Shown: in pieces, positions 35,110 to 43,358 of the stretch
How the letters are laid out: each line of letters starts with the position of its first letter
Position numbering within the stretch: position 1 is the first letter of the stretch
Origin: Acidobacteriota bacterium
GTDB lineage: Bacteria; Acidobacteriota; Terriglobia; UBA7540
Direction: 5' to 3'
DNA length: 55,646 nucleotides
Assembly: GCA_021838785.1 (NCBI GenBank)
Contig: JAKCCV010000023.1
Coordinates: 1-55,646 of the forward strand
Made by a program: the position numbers and the translations under genes
Notes under the pieces: generated by a model
The model's input: the letters and a program-made list of their open reading frames with translations, nothing else
The model's database searches: none
Told to the model about the DNA's origin: nothing

Positions 35110-36150
35110 ATGGTGCGGATGAGCAACAGCACGGCACTCGACATGCTCCGTTCCCCCGATCTCATCGGTGTCGGGATGGAGGCCGATAGCGTCCGGCGCC
35201 GCCTTCATCCCGGCAACGTTGTGACGTATCAGATTGACCGCAACATCAACTACACGAACATCTGCACGGAATATTGTTCCTTTTGTGCCTTTTATCGCCC
35301 GGTCGGCTCGCCGGAAGGCTACGTCCAACCTATTGAAACGATCTTCCAGAAGATTGAAGAGACTATCGCCCTGGGCGGCACGGGTGCACTGATGCAAGGC
35401 GGACTGCACCCTGAGCTCACCATGGACTATTACGAGAATCTTTTGCAAAGCATCAAGCGCCGCTTTCCCTCCTTCCACATTCATGGATTTTCGGCCCCAG
35501 AGATTCTGAATATCGCGGACATCGCGGGGCTTAGCGTGCGGGACACGATCGCTCGTCTGCGCGACGCGGGTCTCGACTCAATTCCCGGCGCGGGCGCTGA
35601 AATTTTGGATGACGAAGTGCGCCATCGCATTGCTCGGCTCAAATGCAGCACGGAGGAATGGCTGATGGTTCACCGGACGGCGCACCAACTCGGGCTGCGC
35701 ACCACGGCCACCATGATGTTTGGCTGCGGCGAAACGCTGGAGCATCGGGTGAAGCATCTGGAACGGCTCCGAAATCTGCAAGACGAGACCCGGGGCTTCA
35801 CGGCTTTTATTCCCTGGTTCTTCCAACGCGAGAACACCTCGCTGGGCCGATTTATTAAGCAGGAAGTCACGGCGGTGGATTACCTTAAAACCTTGGCGAC
35901 GAGCCGCGTTTATCTTGACAACATCTTGAATGTTCAGGCTTCCTGGCTCACGCCCGGGCATAAAATATGTCAAATCGCTCTGCGGTTTGGCGGGAACGAT
36001 GTGGGCAGCATCCTGATTGAAGAAAATGTCGTTTCTGCCGCGGGCTGCACGCGCACCAGCTCTGAGCAACAACTTCGCCAGTTAATCGAAGACGCCGGCT
36101 TTCGCCCTATCAAGCGCGATACTCTCTATCGAAACTACTTCTTTAACTAG
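35110..36150 (+). CDS. mqnC: Cyclic dehypoxanthine futalosine synthase (radical SAM)
   Basis: This encodes 346 residues; the ATG at 35125 is an alternative start. The radical SAM cluster is C52-x3-C56-x2-C59 (ICTEYCSFCAFYR). MqnC motifs are NVVTYQIDRNINYTNIC, LMQGGLHPEL, HGFSAPEI, DSIPGAGAEIL, TATMMFGCGET and FIPWFFQRENT. The end has GGNDVGSILIEENVVSAAG, a C-terminal signature of the MqnC/CofH group. It cyclises dehypoxanthine futalosine on the way to menaquinone. mqnB and mqnD are not in the window. Confidence 0.96.
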   Translation: MVRMSNSTALDMLRSPDLIGVGMEADSVRRRLHPGNVVTYQIDRNINYTNICTEYCSFCAFYRPVGSPEGYVQPIETIFQKIEETIALGGTGALMQGGLHPELTMDYYENLLQSIKRRFPSFHIHGFSAPEILNIADIAGLSVRDTIARLRDAGLDSIPGAGAEILDDEVRHRIARLKCSTEEWLMVHRTAHQLGLRTTATMMFGCGETLEHRVKHLERLRNLQDETRGFTAFIPWFFQRENTSLGRFIKQEVTAVDYLKTLATSRVYLDNILNVQASWLTPGHKICQIALRFGGNDVGSILIEENVVSAAGCTRTSSEQQLRQLIEDAGFRPIKRDTLYRNYFFN

Positions 36151-36350
36151 CCCGAGTCGCACGGAGCTCGACGCGGCGTGGCCTTCCCGTTGCGAGGCCC
36201 GGCGGGGACACCGCAACGCACTATACTTTTCCGTCTCCTTGCGGTTAAAATCGGCATTTCGTTATTGCCCGAAATGTACGAGCCAACATATCTTTTTACC
36301 GATCTGCGTGGGGTCGAGGCAAGATCGGGCAAGTCAATGTCCGCGCCACG

Positions 36351-37325
36351 ATGACCGAACTTCGATGGAATCCGACGGCTCGCGAATGGGTGTCCACGGC
36401 TTCTCATCGTCAAGGCCGTCCGCTGATGCCCACGGACTGGTGTCCGTTTTGTCCCGGTTCCGGGCGAGTCCCGGAGCACTATGACGTCCTCATCTATCCC
36501 AATGATTTCCCGGCCTTCACCGTCCCGGCAGCCGAGCCCACGGTCGTCGGAGACGATTTCTATAAGGTTCGGCCCTCCTACGGGAAGTGCGACGTTGTTC
36601 TTTACCACCCCCACCATCACACCTCTTTGCCTCAACTTACGGTCTCTCACATCACCTTGCTGGTGCAGCTTTGGCGAAGGCGTTTCCAGGAGCTTGCCAG
36701 CATTCGCGGAATTCGGTACGTGCTGATTTTTGAAAACAAGGGTGCCGTGATCGGTGTGACCATGCCCCACCCTCACGGCCAGATCTACGCCCTCCCACTG
36801 ATTCCGCCGCGAGTGGCTCAGGAGATGGCCGCGGCTCGGACGTACAGGCGGCGGCATCGGCGTTGCGTCTTTTGCGATGTTCTGCGCCGCGAGCGGAAGG
36901 AAGCGCGCCGGGTCGTTGCCGAGAATGATCATTTTACCGCCTTTGTTCCTTTTTATGCGCGCTGGCCTTATGAGGTGCACATTTACTCTCGACGGCACCT
37001 GGGGACGCTCGCGGAATTTCGTGCGGCGGAAGAAAACTCGTTGGCGGAAATGCTGAAGTGGATCGCCATGAAATACGACAATTTGTTTCAGATGTCATTC
37101 CCTTACATGATGTTGTTGCATCAAGCTTCCGTCGGGGCACAGCGTCCGGAGTTTCATTTCCACATTGAGTTCTATCCACCTCATCGCAGCAAAGACAAGT
37201 TAAAATACCTCGCCAGCGTGGAAACGGGTGGAGGACTCTTCCTGAATGACTCCTTAGCAGAAGACAAGGCGGAGGAACTCCGCAAGGTGCCGCCCCAGCG
37301 GCGGGAAGAAGTGGGAAAAGCTTAA
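36351..37325 (+). CDS. galT: Galactose-1-phosphate uridylyltransferase
   Basis: This encodes 324 residues. The HIT-superfamily active site is HPHGQIYA (H140-P-H142-G-Q), where H142 would carry the UMP. One zinc ligand pair is C31-x2-C34 (WCPFCPG), and a further CxxC occurs at C172/C175 (CVFCDV). ENKGAVIGVTMPHPHG and FHFHIEFYPPHRS are typical. It swaps UMP between UDP-glucose and galactose-1-phosphate (Leloir pathway). It lies 16 bp upstream of galK. Confidence 0.95.
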   Translation: MTELRWNPTAREWVSTASHRQGRPLMPTDWCPFCPGSGRVPEHYDVLIYPNDFPAFTVPAAEPTVVGDDFYKVRPSYGKCDVVLYHPHHHTSLPQLTVSHITLLVQLWRRRFQELASIRGIRYVLIFENKGAVIGVTMPHPHGQIYALPLIPPRVAQEMAAARTYRRRHRRCVFCDVLRRERKEARRVVAENDHFTAFVPFYARWPYEVHIYSRRHLGTLAEFRAAEENSLAEMLKWIAMKYDNLFQMSFPYMMLLHQASVGAQRPEFHFHIEFYPPHRSKDKLKYLASVETGGGLFLNDSLAEDKAEELRKVPPQRREEVGKA

Positions 37326-37341
37326 TCGGCAGGAAGACATT

Positions 37342-38484
37342 GTGATTCACCAAACCTTCAAAGAGCTATTCGGCGCCGAACCCGAGGCTGTCAGCCGCGC
37401 TCCGGGCCGAGTGAACCTGATTGGCGAGCATACCGATTACAACGACGGCTTTGTCTTGCCAACGGCGATTGACCGCGCCACCGAATTTGCGGGCCGACGC
37501 CGTTCTGACCGCACCGTCGTCCTCTATTCGGTGGATTTCGAAGCCCGAGTTGAATTCAGTTTGGATTCGATCCCGTTCGACCGGGAGCACACCTGGAGCA
37601 ACTACTTTCGTGGCGTCTGCAAGTATCTGGAAGAGGAAGGGCATCGCTTGTGCGGGGCGGAGGTGGTGTTTGGAGGGAACGTTCCCCGCGAGTCCGGCCT
37701 GAGTTCATCCGCATCAGTGGAGGTTGGGGCCGTCGCCTTTTGGCGCACTTTGCTGGGGTTCCCTTTGGCCCCGCGCGACGGCATTCGCCTGGCTCGCCGC
37801 GCGGAAAACCAGTTCGTGGGCGTTCCCTCGGGCATCATGGACCAGTTTGCGTCGGCGTTGAGCCGGAGGAACCATGCCTTGTTTCTCGATTGCCGCGACC
37901 TCAGTTACCGTCACGTTCCGTTAAGCCAGGGGGTTCGGATGGTCGTGTTCAACTCCGGCGTCAAGCGGGCGCTGGCGCAGTCGGAATACGAAGTTCGCGT
38001 CCGGCAGTGCCAGCAGGCCGTCGCGCAGCTTCAAAGCGAGAGATTGGCCATTCATTCCCTGCGTGACGTGGAGCCTGTCGCGTTAGAGGCGCGGGCTGGC
38101 AGACTGGATGACGTTTCACTTCGCCGGGCGCGGCACGTGGTGAGCGAAAATCAGCGTGTGCTCGAGGCCGTCCAGGCGCTCGAACAGGGCGAACTGGCTC
38201 GCTTTGGCGCCCTGATGAATGCATCCCATGAGAGTTTGCGGAAGGATTACGAAGTCAGTTCGCCGGAGCTTGATACGCTGGTCGAGTTGGCGCGGAACCA
38301 ACCGGGCGTGCTCGGCGCGCGCATGACCGGAGCGGGATTTGGCGGCTGCACCGTCAATTTGGTTCATGCGGAGGCGGCTGAGGCTGTCTATAAAAACGTC
38401 CAAGACGAATATGCCCGGAAGCGTGGCTATCGGCCGGAAGCCTACATTTTTCAGGCTTCCGATGGCGCTTGGGCAGGTGAATGA
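37342..38484 (+). CDS. galK: Galactokinase
   Basis: This encodes 380 residues from GTG with GGCAGGAAG upstream. GHMP-kinase motifs are complete: the galactokinase signature PGRVNLIGEHTDYNDGFVLP near 21-40, the ATP loop ESGLSSSASVEVGA, GVPSGIMDQFASALS and the C-terminal GARMTGAGFGGCTVNLV. It phosphorylates galactose at C1. With galT it forms a two-gene operon; galE is not nearby. Confidence 0.96.
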   Translation: MIHQTFKELFGAEPEAVSRAPGRVNLIGEHTDYNDGFVLPTAIDRATEFAGRRRSDRTVVLYSVDFEARVEFSLDSIPFDREHTWSNYFRGVCKYLEEEGHRLCGAEVVFGGNVPRESGLSSSASVEVGAVAFWRTLLGFPLAPRDGIRLARRAENQFVGVPSGIMDQFASALSRRNHALFLDCRDLSYRHVPLSQGVRMVVFNSGVKRALAQSEYEVRVRQCQQAVAQLQSERLAIHSLRDVEPVALEARAGRLDDVSLRRARHVVSENQRVLEAVQALEQGELARFGALMNASHESLRKDYEVSSPELDTLVELARNQPGVLGARMTGAGFGGCTVNLVHAEAAEAVYKNVQDEYARKRGYRPEAYIFQASDGAWAGE

Positions 38485-38523
38485 AAAGCCGGGACGTGCG
38501 CCCACGCGAGACGGCGGGCGCTC

Positions 38524-39123
38524 TCAGACGATGTGGTGGCCCCTGAACAGGGCGAACAGAGCGGCAATAAGGAAAATCGCCGCCAGAATAAAAAGAAAGG
38601 CGCGTGCTGCGGGGCTGGCTTCCGCCTCGATGAAAGGACAGGAAGCCGAGGGCGTTCGCCGGCGCGACAGGTACCAGGGGAAGATCACAATCCAGAGCAG
38701 AAGCGAGCCAATCGCCCAGCGGAATGGTTTCGGGAGCGATTTTTTTTGAGCGTCGTAAAAGACCCAGATCGAAGAAAGAAGAATAAGCCCTTCGAGCACC
38801 ATCTGAGCCGTCGCGTATTTCAGAAACTGCACGCTGAGGATGGTCAAGGCAAACCATATCAAGAGCACTCGAAAGAAGATCGGCCAAGAGAACCGGGCGC
38901 GCTGGACCGGCAAGGGGGGAGCGATGGGCGGATTCATTTCGGGCAATGCGACGCTCGGCGCGGGGACGGGAGTCGGGCGGACGATTTGATGAGGCTCGAT
39001 AGGTTGTTTGCAGGCGACGCACACCCGCACCGACGGGGCCAGCATCTGCCCGCAGTGCGGGCACGGAAAGGGTTCGTCTGGAAATTCCGAGGCATCCGAG
39101 GACGGCTTGGCCCAGTCAGCCAT
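38524..39123 (-). CDS. Zinc-ribbon membrane protein of unknown function
   Basis: This encodes 199 residues. The N-terminus has a zinc ribbon, CPHCGQMLAPSVRVCVACKQP (CxxC-x11-CxxC), followed by a Pro-rich linker. Three to four transmembrane helices come next (FFRVLLIWFALTILSVQFL, MVLEGLILLSSIWVFY, WAIGSLLLWIVIFPWYL and AFLFILAAIFLIAALFALF). It starts 8 bp after the PIG-L gene stop, so it is the last gene of a leftward operon. It converges on galK with a 39-bp gap. Function unknown. Confidence 0.7.
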   Translation of the reverse strand: MADWAKPSSDASEFPDEPFPCPHCGQMLAPSVRVCVACKQPIEPHQIVRPTPVPAPSVALPEMNPPIAPPLPVQRARFSWPIFFRVLLIWFALTILSVQFLKYATAQMVLEGLILLSSIWVFYDAQKKSLPKPFRWAIGSLLLWIVIFPWYLSRRRTPSASCPFIEAEASPAARAFLFILAAIFLIAALFALFRGHHIV

Positions 39124-39131
39124 TCAGTGTC

Positions 39132-41216
39132 TCACCTTTCGTTCGCGCTCATCCGTTTTTCGTTCCATCCGTCGTGGTCCATCCAATCCAGCACTTGGCG
39201 ATAGGAAACCTTGCTGGGCAGGTCTCGGTAGCTGCGAATCCTGCCCAGCGCGTGATTACTCCCCTGAGATTCATAATACCATTCGGCCTCCTGCGCCAGC
39301 ATCATCACTTGACCTGAAACGTAAAAAACATGATTCGCATACCGATAGGGCGTGTAGGGAACCGTCTTCGGGTTATAGACTCGATCCACCAGCACCTCGA
39401 CGCTGCGGGGAGATAGTTCTCCTTTCTTCAGCAGCTCGTCGAGCGCCTGAATGACCAGATACCCCGTCACAATATGGTCAATGTGACCTTGGCTCGGGGG
39501 GTGCGACGTGACGATAACGGCAGGGCGATACTTGAGGATGAGATGGCGAATGACCTTGAGGACAGCGTCGCGCGCGTACGGCAAATTCGGTTCGACCAGC
39601 CCGTCGTAGGGCGCATGATCGCAGGCCAGGAGCACGGCCAGGTAGGGATTGGCCGCCGAGGGGTGATGATACCAGATTTCACCCGATCCACCGTCAGGCA
39701 ATCCTAAGAATTCGATATCTTTGCGCGGCACCCCCAAGTGGCCAAGCGCAGCGCGGCTTTCCGCCATGCGGATATAACCGAAATTGAGTGCCGTCGCCGG
39801 GCCGCACGAACGCTCGTAGTACATGTCGCAGGAGCCGGCGTCGCCACTCGTCAGATAGATGACGTGGAGGGGAATATGGTTTTCGACGGCAGCGCGAATC
39901 AACCCCATCCACGCTCCTTCGTCGTCTTCATGAGCGCAAAATATCAAGACGGATTTGGGCAAGCGATTCACCGCCAGCCCGATTTCGTTGGACGCCAAAA
40001 TATTGCCCATCGAATCTGCAACGGTGACGAAAACACGATAAAGCCCGGCCGCCGCAGGCAGTTTGAACCGAAGGGTTTGGCTCACCGGTGCTTGGCCTGG
40101 AGCGAGGCGCGCGTACCGTTGGGTGGTTGGGAGGGCCATGGCGTGGCCTCGGCGAGCCAGCAAGCGGGCCGTCACGGAAACGTCGCGCCAGGGTTTTGAA
40201 GTGGGGTTGCGGACCGAAAGCGTGACATCCGCCTCCGCGCCCAGGGAATACATGGTGCGGCTCGTTTTGAAGCGGATAGCCGCCCGATCAAACTGGGACG
40301 GATAAAAGCGGCGGTAGGCCGTGAAGTTAAGGTCTCGAAGTTCCGGATAGACGTATTGCGGCGGGTAGGGGATGGGCGCATCGCTGCCGGGCGGCCGGAC
40401 GATGACGAGAGGACTGAAAGCAATTGCCAAGGCGTTTTGTCGGCCATGGTCCCACACCACCACACCATACTGATGGAAGGTGGGCTTGGAGACTTTCGGG
40501 GCTACGGCCACATGAGAGGCCCGAATCACACGCTCTTCATCAGGAGCCAGGTTCAAGGCGGTGGCAATAGGAACAATGCTGGCCGCCGCCCGTGCCGCCG
40601 GCCCGGCAATCCACGGCCAATAACGATTGGAAAATTCCACCCGCAATCCCTTAAGCGTCCGGTCCGTAAGGTTCCTGAGCGTCACTTGACAATTTACCGA
40701 ATCGCCCGATGTGTAGAACGTCCGCCCGAGACGAATCCGAACGATTTTCACGCGTAGGCGATGAACCACAAACGCCCCCGCATCCGGCAGTTGGGCCAGC
40801 CTGCGACCCGAGGTCGGATCCCGCGCCGTAAGGTCAATCTCATATCGGCCGGTCAGGGCGTTTGAAGGGATACTCCAGAGCGTGACATAGGGTGTTGAAG
40901 AAGTTTTTGCCGAGGGGATGAAGCTTGAAAGGATAGAATGTAAGGGAACGATAGGGGTGCGCTCACCGGCGTAGCGAACGGCGGCGAGGAATTGGACCGG
41001 TCGCGAGGGGAACGACGGCGGACCAAATACCACGCGCGCTCGCACGATCGTTCCCGCGTTGTAAGTCGTATGGTCGGTAACAACCTGCAATCGAAACTGG
41101 CCACGGGCCGCAACCGGCAAACCCAACCAACAGACAAAGAAGGTGACGAGTTGAATCTTTCCATTAAGCGCCTTTTTGATGAGTGGGCGAATCCGAGCCG
41201 GCAATTTATTGTTCAC
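39132..41216 (-). CDS. Exported PIG-L family deacetylase with large N-terminal beta-rich region
   Basis: I prefer the GTG at 41216 (GGAGAGACGAAG upstream, 694 residues). An ATG at 41243 is in frame, but its bases overlap a TATAAT box that would lie at the promoter. A hydrophobic signal (IQLVTFFVCWLGLPVAARG) leads to about 390 residues of beta-sandwich modules with repeated VTLSVRNPTSKPW/CQVTLRNLTDRT phrases, CARDB-like. The C-terminal PIG-L domain (about 420-694) has the zinc motif AHEDDE and GHIDHIVTG. PIG-L enzymes remove N-acetyl groups from sugars. It likely acts on envelope or extracellular glycans; the substrate is unknown. Confidence 0.85.
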   Translation of the reverse strand: MNNKLPARIRPLIKKALNGKIQLVTFFVCWLGLPVAARGQFRLQVVTDHTTYNAGTIVRARVVFGPPSFPSRPVQFLAAVRYAGERTPIVPLHSILSSFIPSAKTSSTPYVTLWSIPSNALTGRYEIDLTARDPTSGRRLAQLPDAGAFVVHRLRVKIVRIRLGRTFYTSGDSVNCQVTLRNLTDRTLKGLRVEFSNRYWPWIAGPAARAAASIVPIATALNLAPDEERVIRASHVAVAPKVSKPTFHQYGVVVWDHGRQNALAIAFSPLVIVRPPGSDAPIPYPPQYVYPELRDLNFTAYRRFYPSQFDRAAIRFKTSRTMYSLGAEADVTLSVRNPTSKPWRDVSVTARLLARRGHAMALPTTQRYARLAPGQAPVSQTLRFKLPAAAGLYRVFVTVADSMGNILASNEIGLAVNRLPKSVLIFCAHEDDEGAWMGLIRAAVENHIPLHVIYLTSGDAGSCDMYYERSCGPATALNFGYIRMAESRAALGHLGVPRKDIEFLGLPDGGSGEIWYHHPSAANPYLAVLLACDHAPYDGLVEPNLPYARDAVLKVIRHLILKYRPAVIVTSHPPSQGHIDHIVTGYLVIQALDELLKKGELSPRSVEVLVDRVYNPKTVPYTPYRYANHVFYVSGQVMMLAQEAEWYYESQGSNHALGRIRSYRDLPSKVSYRQVLDWMDHDGWNEKRMSANER

Positions 41217-41264
41217 CTTCGTCTCTCCGCGTAAAAAGGACATTATACGGCCTGGCAGGAGCGT

Positions 41265-41312
41265 CGGTCGGCGGTTTTCCTAAAAATTTCCCCCACAACC
41301 CACAGCCGACCG
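41265..41312. repeat. Inverted repeat between mscL and the PIG-L gene
   Basis: Perfect 8-bp arms CGGTCGGC (41265-41272) and GCCGACCG (41305-41312) are separated by 32 bases that are AT/C-rich. No U-run follows on either strand. It lies just upstream of the PIG-L promoter region and could be an operator or a weak terminator of mscL. Confidence 0.35.
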
Positions 41313-41343
41313 CGGCCCGTTGGTCCTCCAGGTCACCCAAGGC

Positions 41344-41793
41344 TTAGCCGGCCGGCACGACCGACGTGCATTGAGGGCACCGTGTGGCTTTGGCGGAAAT
41401 GGTGGAGAAGCAATAGGGACATTCTTTGGTGGGGGTTGGAGCGGCGGCGGGAAGAGCTTCCGACCTTTCCTTAAGCCGGTTAATCTGCCGCACCAACAAA
41501 AACACCGCGAAGGCGACGATAACGAAGCTAATCACCGAATTCAAAAAGCTACCGTAAGCAATGACGGCCGCGCCGGCTTTGCGTGCCGCCGCCAGCGAGG
41601 CATAATGATGCTCGGAGAGGTCCACAAACAGGTTGGAGAAATCCACCTTGCCGAGCAGCAGCCCGACGGGCGGCATCAAGATATCGTTGACCAGCGAGGT
41701 GACGATTTTCCCGAATGCGGCGCCCAGAATGATTCCCACGGCCATATCCACCACGCTCCCGCGCATGGCAAATTCTTTGAATTCCTTCAACAT
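41344..41793 (-). CDS. mscL: Large-conductance mechanosensitive channel with C-terminal zinc ribbon
   Basis: This encodes 149 residues from ATG 41793; GGGGGG lies nine bases upstream. The N-terminal signature [27 protein letters not shown] and the second helix [19 protein letters not shown] make a complete MscL pore subunit, opened by membrane tension on osmotic downshock. Instead of ending soon after the cytoplasmic helix, the protein adds CPYC-x10-CPQC (C125, C128, C139, C142), a zinc ribbon. The family is usually 130-150 residues, so the ribbon replaces the normal helical tail. The gene is 32 bp downstream of an NCS1 permease gene. Confidence 0.95.
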   Translation of the reverse strand: MLKEFKEFAMRGSVVDMAVGIILGAAFGKIVTSLVNDILMPPVGLLLGKVDFSNLFVDLSEHHYASLAAARKAGAAVIAYGSFLNSVISFVIVAFAVFLLVRQINRLKERSEALPAAAPTPTKECPYCFSTISAKATRCPQCTSVVPAG

Positions 41794-41825
41794 GGGTTGA
41801 TTCCCCCCTATCGCGGTACTACCTT

Positions 41826-43157
41826 CTATTTCGCGTTGCCAACAGCCTCCATCGGGACCACCGGCGGCCGCATGCCCAGCGCGGAGAGAAGGTAATAGAT
41901 CAGAAATCCCAGCAGGAAAGAGAAGAGCACTTCGGGCCGGTCGGCTCGAACCCAGGCTGCGGGCACGCCGGGAATTTTGTCCAAAATCCCAACCACAAAT
42001 CCCACCGCCCACGCGATGTATCCCGCCCAGTTGATGCCTTGGCGCGGCCCTGACCATTTTTTGCCCGCGAGAAGGTAATCCGCAGCCATGGCTCCGCAAA
42101 TGGGGCCAAAGGAGGCGCCCACAAGCGTGAAAAAGCCGACCAAATTCTGAGCGACGCCCGTGACGGCCAGAAGGGCGCCAATGCTGACTCCCACCAACGT
42201 CGAAAGGCTGCGAGGAATCCTGGGCAGCATGGTCCCAAAGCTGTTGGCCGCAATGAAGGTGCAGAAACAGGTCGGAACCATGGAGGCGGCGGCAAAAAGG
42301 AAGAACATGATCGGCGCCAGGGTTCCCACGCTCTTGATGGCGGCAGCGTAGTCGTAATTAGGAGTGCCGGCTGTCCGAGCAATGTGCCCGGCGACCGATA
42401 AAATCGGCAATCCACCCGCCACGAGAATGGCCAAGGTGATTCCTGTCAGCCCACCGAGAGCAATATCGCGGCGGTTGCGATTGCTCATTCCAAAATCGGC
42501 CCCGGCTGCGCCCGCCGTGGCAAAAAATCCCAATACCAAGCCCAACATGGCCAAAAAGCCGCCCCAATTGTCAGGATGAGGAGGGCGGTACTGCGCGATT
42601 CCCTTTCGATTGGTCCAGAAAACAGCCAGAATCATGATGAGGGGGACCCAGTTCAAGAACTGCGCCACGCGGGCCACATAGGCGATGCCCTTGATGGCCA
42701 CCCACGCCAGGCCGTAGGCCCAAATGACCGCAATCACCACAAACAGCGTCCGCGATTGTTTGCCGAGGCCCTGCATGATGTAATCCGTGGCGTAATAGGT
42801 GGCCACGGCAAACCATCCGAGCTGAAGAAGCCCCATGAGCAACCCGGGCATCAGGTACCCGCCCGCCGTTCCGAAGGTTGACGCGCCGACCACGTAGAGC
42901 GGTCTCCCCGTCTGCATGCCTAACATGGCGGGCGCGTAATAATAAAGCGCAAAGCACAGCAGCCCGCCGACCAACAATCCCAACAAACAGACGCCGAGGC
43001 TTGCCTGGCTGATGGTGGGCGCGGCGAGCGGGATATAAAACGCGTACCACAAGAAAATTCCCGCATACGAGGGCGCCGTGTTCTTGTACCAAGGAGCCCG
43101 ATTCGATGCCGGGTTGGGAACCGAGGACTTCAGGTAATCGGGAAGTGTGGCGGCCAT
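41826..43157 (-). CDS. NCS1-family nucleobase permease (cytosine/purine type)
   Basis: This encodes 443 residues with AGGAGG before ATG. About 12 transmembrane helices are visible. The N-terminal region [19 protein letters not shown] and the central [23 protein letters not shown] match the NCS1 pattern, in which the second segment is the conserved helix-6 region. NCS1 carriers import nucleobases or related compounds with Na+ or H+. The substrate cannot be read from sequence. It is the first gene of a leftward unit with mscL. Confidence 0.85.
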   Translation of the reverse strand: MAATLPDYLKSSVPNPASNRAPWYKNTAPSYAGIFLWYAFYIPLAAPTISQASLGVCLLGLLVGGLLCFALYYYAPAMLGMQTGRPLYVVGASTFGTAGGYLMPGLLMGLLQLGWFAVATYYATDYIMQGLGKQSRTLFVVIAVIWAYGLAWVAIKGIAYVARVAQFLNWVPLIMILAVFWTNRKGIAQYRPPHPDNWGGFLAMLGLVLGFFATAGAAGADFGMSNRNRRDIALGGLTGITLAILVAGGLPILSVAGHIARTAGTPNYDYAAAIKSVGTLAPIMFFLFAAASMVPTCFCTFIAANSFGTMLPRIPRSLSTLVGVSIGALLAVTGVAQNLVGFFTLVGASFGPICGAMAADYLLAGKKWSGPRQGINWAGYIAWAVGFVVGILDKIPGVPAAWVRADRPEVLFSFLLGFLIYYLLSALGMRPPVVPMEAVGNAK

Positions 43158-43199
43158 GCATCCTCCTGAATCTCAAGCTGCCTGTTCAACTGGCGGCCC

Positions 43200-43228
43200 A
43201 GCATAATCGTGAACCGCTCCAGATGCAA
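43200..43228 (-). promoter_or_regulatory. Promoter of the NCS1 permease gene
   Basis: Leftward TTGCAT (43228-43223), 17-bp spacer, TATGCT (43205-43200), about 43 bp upstream of the start codon. Confidence 0.5.
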
Positions 43229-43358
43229 GGGGTCATCTCAACACGATCATGCTGGCGCGGACCATCGTGCCGGCAAACAGGTTTCGATCCCGTGCCCGGC
43301 CTGCCCTGTGATATTCTGGCAGTGCTGGGGCAGGGAAGCGAGGGATTTCAAGGACGCC

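Noticed and set aside
36147-36998. Open frame of 283 codons on the minus strand
   Set aside because: It is antisense to galT, whose motifs and codon pattern are clear; the antisense product has no recognisable features.
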